Positions 41,966 through 47,057 of a stretch of 47,057 nt of DNA are shown here, piece by piece. Numbering within the stretch: the first letter of the stretch is position 1; each line of letters opens with the position of its first letter. The position numbers were made by a program, and so were the translations under genes. The notes under the pieces are model-generated. The model was given only the letters and a program-made list of their open reading frames with translations. It had not been told where the DNA came from and did no database searches. Source of the DNA: Planctomycetota bacterium (GTDB lineage: Bacteria > Planctomycetota > Phycisphaerae > Tepidisphaerales > Tepidisphaeraceae); the NCBI GenBank assembly GCA_039182125.1, contig JBCDCH010000027.1:1-47057 (forward strand), read 5' to 3'.

Positions 41966-44884
41966 TCAGTCAGGGTCACCGGGCAGTTTCAGTCCGGCCT
42001 CGGGCTTCTCGGGATCAACGTGACCGTTCCTGGAATAGTCCGGGGCCTCGTCGTCGTGGCTGCCGTGGATCGAAGCGTCCGCCACCCGCTCGACGCTGCT
42101 GCCGTTGCGCAACACGCGATGTGGCAGCCCGTGATGCTCGCAGAAGTAGAACCACGTGCCCTCCACGATCGCCCGCAACTGCTCGCGGAAGTTGGCTTCG
42201 CTGAACTGCTCGGCTCGTGCGCGAACAACGGCGTGGTCGATCGTCGCGTTGTCCTCGAACGCATGGACCGCATCGGCGATCGCCTGCGGGGTCTGCTCGT
42301 CGAAGAAGACACCGGTTTCACCCTCGACGACGCTCTCACGAACGCCGCCCCGTCCGTAAGCGATGACCGGCGTGCCGCACGCCATGGCTTCGACCGGCAC
42401 GATGCCGAAGTCCTCCTCCGCCGCAAACACGAACGCTTTGGCAAGACGGAAGTAATGGAGCATCTGCTTGCCGTCGACCCGGCCGACCAGCTTGATGTTG
42501 TCGGCCTCCTCGGCGATCCGCTGAATCTTGGCCCTGTCCGGGCCGTCGCCGATGACGACCAACCGCTTGTCGGGCATCTGCTTGAATGCTTCGACGACGA
42601 GATCGATCCGCTTGTACGGCACGAACCGCGAGGCCGTGACGTAAAAGTCACCGCGTTCGCCGTATTGCGCTTCGTCGCCGGGGCTGAAGAAGGTCGTATC
42701 GACCGGCGGGAACAGCACCGTGCTCTTGCGGCGGTAGGTCTTGAAGATCCGGCGACCGACGTAGGCGCTGTTGCTCAAGAACTCATCGACGCCGGTCGCG
42801 CTACGCACGTCCCAGTTGCGGATGTAGTGCAACAACGCTCGGGCCATGAACAGCTTCGGCGTGGCGATCGGGCCGCTGCGATGGAGCTTGCTCTCGGACA
42901 GGTACTGGTTCTGCAGGTCCCACGCCCAACGCGGCGGCGAGTGGCAGTAGCTGATGTGCAACTGATCCGGCCGGGTGATCACGCCCTTGGCCGCGAGGTA
43001 ACTGCTCGACAGAACCACGTCGTAGTCGCTGACGTTCAGCTGCTCGATCGCCAACGGCATCAGTGGCAGATACGCCCGGTGCTTGCTCTTGGCCAACGGC
43101 AATCGCTGGATGAACGACGTCTTGACCGGCTTGTTGCGGATGAACTGCCGCTTCTCGGCCGGAACGAAGTCGATCAGCGAGAACAGATCGGCATGCGGGA
43201 ACACCTCGAGCATCTGTTCGAGAACCCGCTCGGCACCCGCATAAGTGTAAAGAAAGTCGTGGACGATGGCGACGCGTGGCTGATCGGTGGGCGCTTCCTC
43301 GGAACTCATCAAATCGGCCTCGCTCGGTGCGTCTTCCGAGGTATTAGAAAATTCAGTCGCCGCCTTTTCAAAGCGATTCAGGGCATGCAGCGAGTAGTCG
43401 CTGAGCAGACGTGACATGAGCGACAGGCGGTGGGCGGCCGACTCGATGTTTGAGCCGTCGAGCTTGTCCGCCGGGATCACGATCGAAAGCCGCATCTGCT
43501 CGCCCAACCGGCGCTGTCGAACCGGGAACTCGGCGGTGAGCGGTGCGACCGTCGGATTTTCGTTGCTCTCGGCGTGTCCGGGGCGATCCCAGCGCTGCGC
43601 GAACGGCTCGCCGTCCCGATGCAGACCGCTGAGCGTCATCCGCCGTACGTCGAGCATCTCCGCGGCAGCAATCAACTGCACCCACCACTGCTCGAAGGTG
43701 CGGGCCTTGCCTAGTTTGAGTTGGGCGTCTTCATACTTCTTGGTCCAGTAACTCGAATCACGCTTGGCCGCCCGGTTGCGACGCAGGGCTCGGAAAGTCT
43801 CACGCGCCCGCACCGACCCAGCAAGTCGGAACAGTCCCACCATCAACGGGATCAACAGCGACAATCCGCCGAGCGTGGCCCAGCCGTTCCCGAAGCCCGC
43901 GACCAGCGCGACAATCGCCGCCGTGGCCGTGACGCCCCAGATCAGGAACACCGCATAACGGTGGGTCAGGCCGACATGCAAAAGCCGGTGGTGGATGTGC
44001 TCCTGCTCGGCCGCGAAGATGCTGCGGCGGTGTAGGATGGGCCGGCGGATCATGGTCAGTGCCGTGTCCATCAACGGCACCGACAGTGCGATGGCCGGCA
44101 CGATCAGGGCGTGCAGCGTGCCGATCCGCGCTGCCCCCTCGGCCGCGTTCGGTGGCGACGCGTGCAGCACGGCCAAGGCCGAGATGCCAAAGCCGAGCGA
44201 CATCGAGCCGCAGTCACCCATGAACGTCTTGGCCGGGTGAATGTTGAACGGCAGGAACCCGAGCAAGGCACCGCACCACGCCAACGAGATCACCGCCACC
44301 ATGACCGATCCGTCGCTGATGCTCATCGCCGCGATGACGCCGAAGACGATCAACGAAATGCCGGCAGCCAGGCCGTCGAGCCCATCGATGAAGTTGACCG
44401 CGACCACCACGGTCACGATCCACAGCATCGTCAACGGCCACGCCGCCCAGCCGAGTTGGATCACTTGCGTTCCGTCACGCCAAACGATCTCGTCGACACG
44501 AATGCCCGCCCCGCAGAGCGTCGCCGAAGCTGCCAGGAGGACGAGCAGCTTGTACTTGCCCGGGATGTTGAACGCATCGTCCGCGAGCCCCAACGCGAAG
44601 ATCGCGACCGACGCGAGTAAGAACGTCCAGCCCCGCCCCACGGACACCATGTCGTGAAAAACGTCTTCGCGGAGCAACAGCAGCACTGGCACGGCCGCGA
44701 CGGCGACCGCGACGAAAAAAGCGATCCCGCCGACCCGAGGCATCGGCATCGCATGCACTTTTCGCGCGTCCGGGTTGTCGATCAGGTTCCACGCCCAAGC
44801 CAGCCGGCGCGTGGGTAGCACTAACATCGCGGCAACACCCGCCGCAACAAGTAACGCAATGAAGTAGGCCGCAGTCGCGGTCAT
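41966..44884 (-). CDS. WecA-like phosphoglycosyl transferase fused to GT4 glycosyltransferase
   Basis: 972 residues from the ATG at 44884; the frame to 44932 adds 16. Residues 1-355 are a WecA/TagO/MraY-type polyprenyl-phosphate sugar-1-phosphate transferase: about ten TM helices, catalytic ADD (101-103), VNFIDGLDGLAAG (163-175), KTFMGDCGSMSLGF and the C-terminal histidine motif HIHHRLL (296-302). A soluble linker of about 180 residues follows. From 537 a GT4 domain begins with RVAIVHDFLYTYAGAERVLEQM and ends with EEDFGIVPVEAMACGTPVIAY. So one polypeptide could start a lipid-linked sugar and add the next residue. An internal ATG (43309, M526) lies just before the GT4 part and could make a separate GT4 product. 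It lies just upstream of the giant TPR gene, suggesting an envelope polysaccharide pathway. Confidence 0.85.
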   Translation of the reverse strand: MTATAAYFIALLVAAGVAAMLVLPTRRLAWAWNLIDNPDARKVHAMPMPRVGGIAFFVAVAVAAVPVLLLLREDVFHDMVSVGRGWTFLLASVAIFALGLADDAFNIPGKYKLLVLLAASATLCGAGIRVDEIVWRDGTQVIQLGWAAWPLTMLWIVTVVVAVNFIDGLDGLAAGISLIVFGVIAAMSISDGSVMVAVISLAWCGALLGFLPFNIHPAKTFMGDCGSMSLGFGISALAVLHASPPNAAEGAARIGTLHALIVPAIALSVPLMDTALTMIRRPILHRRSIFAAEQEHIHHRLLHVGLTHRYAVFLIWGVTATAAIVALVAGFGNGWATLGGLSLLIPLMVGLFRLAGSVRARETFRALRRNRAAKRDSSYWTKKYEDAQLKLGKARTFEQWWVQLIAAAEMLDVRRMTLSGLHRDGEPFAQRWDRPGHAESNENPTVAPLTAEFPVRQRRLGEQMRLSIVIPADKLDGSNIESAAHRLSLMSRLLSDYSLHALNRFEKAATEFSNTSEDAPSEADLMSSEEAPTDQPRVAIVHDFLYTYAGAERVLEQMLEVFPHADLFSLIDFVPAEKRQFIRNKPVKTSFIQRLPLAKSKHRAYLPLMPLAIEQLNVSDYDVVLSSSYLAAKGVITRPDQLHISYCHSPPRWAWDLQNQYLSESKLHRSGPIATPKLFMARALLHYIRNWDVRSATGVDEFLSNSAYVGRRIFKTYRRKSTVLFPPVDTTFFSPGDEAQYGERGDFYVTASRFVPYKRIDLVVEAFKQMPDKRLVVIGDGPDRAKIQRIAEEADNIKLVGRVDGKQMLHYFRLAKAFVFAAEEDFGIVPVEAMACGTPVIAYGRGGVRESVVEGETGVFFDEQTPQAIADAVHAFEDNATIDHAVVRARAEQFSEANFREQLRAIVEGTWFYFCEHHGLPHRVLRNGSSVERVADASIHGSHDDEAPDYSRNGHVDPEKPEAGLKLPGDPD

Positions 44885-45065
44885 GGGGTTCCCGTGAGTT
44901 CGAATGCCCGTGCGGCCCGAGCGAGACCGCAATGATTATCGGACGCCACAGCGTGTGACCGGGCGGGGTTGGTTCACAACACTGTACCACACCGAATAAG
45001 CCGCTGCGATCGCCAAGTCAAATTCACGCGTCCTTTACAGTCGCTCCGTGACCTAGCATCGGGCC

Positions 45066-45971
45066 ATGGCAGCACATACATCGCCGGAAGCCGCCAAACC
45101 GGTCGTTATCGGTTTGGGCGAGGTCCTCTGGGACGATCTTCCCGGCGGACGTCGGCTCGGCGGCGCGCCGGCCAATGTTGCCTATCACGCCCGGCTCCGC
45201 GGGGCTGACGGACAGTTGATCTCGGCGGTCGGTGACGATGATCTGGGTCGGGAGGCCCGAACCAAGATCGCCCGCAACGGCGTGAGCATGGACGGGCTCA
45301 GCGTCCTCGAAACCCACCCGACCGGCATCGTCGACGTCACCCTCGACGGCGGCGGCAGTGCGACTTACGACATCCGTGAAGGCGTTGCCTGGGATCACAT
45401 CCCGGCCACGCCCGCCGCGCTGGACCTGGCCCGCCACACGCGCGCGATCTGCTTCGGCACCCTCGCCCAACGCCACGACGTTTCCCGTGACACGATCCAT
45501 GCCCTGTTCGACGCCGCCGGGCCAGACTGCCTGCGGGTCTACGACATCAACCTCCGTGCCCCGCATTTCACGGCCGAGATCATCCGGACGTCGATCCAGC
45601 GGTGCGACGTGCTCAAGCTCAACAACGACGAGATCTCCGACGCGGCCGACGCATGTGGCCTGGAATCGGACGAGGCGGTGTTCGCCCGGGAACTGTTGAG
45701 CCGGGGCCTGCGAATGGTCGTGGTCACCCGCGGTGGCGACGGCTCGGCCCTCTACACCGCCGACGACACCAGCGAGCTCGACCCGGAACCCGTCGACGTG
45801 GTCGACACCGTCGGTGCCGGCGACAGCTTCACCGCTGCGGTCATCATGGGCCTGCTCAACAGCGAAGATCTGCGGACCATCCATCGCAAAGCGGCTGCCG
45901 TGGCGAGTTATGTTTGCACGCAGAACGGCGCGACGCCGGAGGTGCCGGAGGACGTGTTGAACGCGCGTTGA
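45066..45971 (+). CDS. PfkB-family sugar kinase (fructokinase-like)
   Basis: 301 residues. The N-terminus VIGLGEVLWDDLPGGRRLGGAPANVAYHARLRG is the PfkB substrate motif, and the C-terminal signature DTVGAGDSFTAAVIMG carries the catalytic Asp of GAGD. VVTRGGDGS binds ATP. Best matched by fructokinases and 2-keto-3-deoxygluconate kinases; substrate not decided. No sugar transporter or hydrolase adjoins. It is divergent from the WecA-GT4 gene with 181 bases between starts and ends nine bases before a large inverted repeat. Confidence 0.88.
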   Translation: MAAHTSPEAAKPVVIGLGEVLWDDLPGGRRLGGAPANVAYHARLRGADGQLISAVGDDDLGREARTKIARNGVSMDGLSVLETHPTGIVDVTLDGGGSATYDIREGVAWDHIPATPAALDLARHTRAICFGTLAQRHDVSRDTIHALFDAAGPDCLRVYDINLRAPHFTAEIIRTSIQRCDVLKLNNDEISDAADACGLESDEAVFARELLSRGLRMVVVTRGGDGSALYTADDTSELDPEPVDVVDTVGAGDSFTAAVIMGLLNSEDLRTIHRKAAAVASYVCTQNGATPEVPEDVLNAR

Positions 45972-45980
45972 TCAGAACAC

Positions 45981-46054
45981 AACCGCGTTGCAGAGCAACG
46001 CGGCTATGCGCCGTTGTCGCTGTCCGCGAAGCGGCGTTGCTCCGCAACGCGGTT
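45981..46054. repeat. Cruciform-like double hairpin between convergent genes
   Basis: First stem CCGCGTTGC-AGA-GCAACGCGG (45983-46003), second stem GCGTTGC-TCC-GCAACGC (46034-46050). The ends AACCGCGTTGC and GCAACGCGGTT also pair with each other, so the DNA may fold as a four-way element. It fills the gap between the PfkB stop and the AICAR transformylase stop (46065), where a bidirectional terminator would be expected; it looks like a REP-type element. Confidence 0.65.
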
Positions 46055-46064
46055 CGAGAGCCGA

Positions 46065-47003
46065 TCAGTGTCGGAAGTGCCGACGCCCGGTGAACACGAG
46101 CGCCGCCCCGCGTTCGTTGCACAGGTCGATTGTTGCCTGATCGCGGACGCTGCCGCCGGGCTGGACGATGGCGGTGACGCCAGCGTCGAGGAGGATTTGC
46201 GGGCCGTCGGGGAACGGGAAGAACGCATCACTCGCGGCGACGGCACCCTTCGCCCGTTCGCCCGCCTTGTCGACTGCCTGCTTGGACGCGGCAACACGAT
46301 CGACCTGTCCGCCGCCGATGCCGAAGGTGCCATGCGGCCCGCCGATGACGACGGCGTTGGACTTCACATGCTTGACCGCGAGCCAGTTGAACTTGAGGGC
46401 GGCAAGTTCGTCGTCGGTGGGCTGGCGCTCGCTGACGACTTTCCACTCGCTTTCGACGACGCCGGCGGTGTCGCGTTCCTGGACGAGCTTGCCGCCGACG
46501 ATGTCGTGGCTCATCGTGCCGCCCTCCGGCCAATGGACGTTGCCGCCGACGCTGAGCAGCCGCACGTTCTTCCACCGCTCGGTCAGCACCTTGAGTGCAT
46601 CGTCGTCGAAGCTCGGCGCGACGATGACTTCAAGGAACTTCTGCCCCTCGGCCATCGCCTCGGCGGTCGCAATGTCGATCGGCTTGTTCAACGCGACAAC
46701 GCCGCCAAAGGCCGCGAGCGGATCGGACGCGTGGGCGTTGAGGAAGGCCGCGAAAAGCTCCCGTTGGTCGCCGCTCAACGGGGCGATCCCCACCCCGCAC
46801 GGCGTCGCGTGCTTCACGATGCAACACGCCGGCACGTCCCACTCACGCACCACGTTCAACGCCGCGTCGGCGTCGAGGAGGTTGATGTATCCGAGTTGCT
46901 TGCCATGATGCTGCGTGGCATGGGCGACGGAGGCGACGTCGCAGGATTCGGCGATCAGGCGGGCGGATTGGTGCGGATTTTCGCCGTAGCGCAGTTCGGT
47001 CAT
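46065..47003 (-). CDS. purH: AICAR transformylase (C-terminal half of PurH)
   Basis: 312 residues from the ATG at 47003, the point where bifunctional PurH normally begins its AICAR-formyltransferase domain (LRYGENPHQSA). Motifs kept: CIVKHATPCGVGIA (the Lys and His of catalysis), DPLAAFGGVVALNKPID, and GIGGGQVDRVAASKQAV, ending with RHFRH. Bifunctional PurH is about 520 residues and has an N-terminal IMP cyclohydrolase domain. Upstream of 47003 the frame stays open to the edge (18 codons), but the residues do not resemble that domain and a strong hairpin sits there, so this is most likely a stand-alone transformylase. The alternative, an N-terminal domain outside the window, cannot be excluded. 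Confidence 0.85.
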   Translation of the reverse strand: MTELRYGENPHQSARLIAESCDVASVAHATQHHGKQLGYINLLDADAALNVVREWDVPACCIVKHATPCGVGIAPLSGDQRELFAAFLNAHASDPLAAFGGVVALNKPIDIATAEAMAEGQKFLEVIVAPSFDDDALKVLTERWKNVRLLSVGGNVHWPEGGTMSHDIVGGKLVQERDTAGVVESEWKVVSERQPTDDELAALKFNWLAVKHVKSNAVVIGGPHGTFGIGGGQVDRVAASKQAVDKAGERAKGAVAASDAFFPFPDGPQILLDAGVTAIVQPGGSVRDQATIDLCNERGAALVFTGRRHFRH

Positions 47004-47037
47004 GCCGCACCTTATCCCCTTTGAGCGGCGACCAACG

Positions 47038-47057
47038 GGAGCTTCCCCCGAAGCTCC
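47038..47057. terminator. Hairpin at the right window edge
   Basis: GGAGCTTC-CCCC-GAAGCTCC, an eight-bp perfect stem 35 bases upstream of the purH start. It may terminate the preceding gene or control purH; the flank beyond the window is not visible. Confidence 0.4.

Noticed and set aside
38134-42204. Long plus-strand frames opposite the giant TPR gene
   Set aside because: Antisense to a continuous TPR protein; no recognisable domain and no start context.
43309-43311. Boundary of two separate genes (WecA and GT4)
   Set aside because: There is no stop codon between the two domains; the internal ATG is kept only as a possible second start.

Overview
This is a GC-rich, gene-dense chromosomal segment, most likely from a planctomycete of the class Phycisphaerae or a close relative. 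The pointers are a type IV-pilin-like protein with an H-domain and FFDAHV-type tail, a PEP-CTERM surface protein, a FlgM-type flagellar anti-sigma factor, weak Shine-Dalgarno sites, a phoH-pgpH-ybeY-corC block, and large TPR and glycosyltransferase proteins. I see no transposase, integrase, phage module, rRNA or CRISPR array. One tRNA (Ser, GCU) is present. The taxonomic placement is an inference from gene content, not a database result.

Left part (1-15,000). After a truncated flgM come a minus-strand PqiA-domain / C2-like / FAD-oxidoreductase operon, aat and a pilin-like protein. A TMTC-like membrane glycosyltransferase converges on tilS across a hairpin that contains both stop codons. Upstream of tilS lie a zinc-ribbon protein, a CorC-type CBS protein, ybeY, a 7TM-HD phosphodiesterase (PgpH type) and phoH, which together form an RNA-metabolism and cyclic-di-AMP block. 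A P-loop kinase, a small unknown protein and lptB follow, and then the only gene-free stretch above 300 bases (14,619-15,089).

Middle part (15,000-31,000). A long minus-strand run reads, in order of transcription: precorrin-2 dehydrogenase, a CcsA/HemX-like protein and hemA (tetrapyrrole supply and haem/cytochrome assembly); a terminator; a polytopic GT-C-like protein; a two-TM coiled-coil protein; a PspA/IM30 protein; and a NitT/TauT-type ABC importer (lipoprotein, permease, ATPase). The importer operon is interrupted by a 73-bp imperfect palindrome. On the plus strand are an aldo/keto reductase, tRNA-Ser with a clear terminator, trpD, and a PHP-phosphoesterase plus GT4 glycosyltransferase fusion. 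A PEP-CTERM protein converges on the fusion, and prmC follows.

Right part (31,000-47,057). A self-cleaving XRE-S24 regulator, radA and a large STAND-like P-loop NTPase lie in one orientation with short gaps. The NTPase carries C-terminal helical repeats that are nearly identical at DNA level. It is the best candidate here for an undescribed conflict or defence protein. Converging on it are a secreted protein resembling GH56 hyaluronidases (unusual for bacteria), a YjjX-type inosine/xanthosine triphosphatase, a 1,420-residue membrane-anchored TPR protein, and a one-polypeptide fusion of a WecA-like phosphosugar transferase with a GT4 glycosyltransferase. The window ends with a PfkB sugar kinase, a cruciform-like repeat, and an AICAR transformylase that seems to lack the usual IMP cyclohydrolase half.

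Several short palindromic elements (13,412; 16,927; 31,856; 45,981; 47,038) occupy gene junctions and look like REP-type dispersed repeats or terminators.
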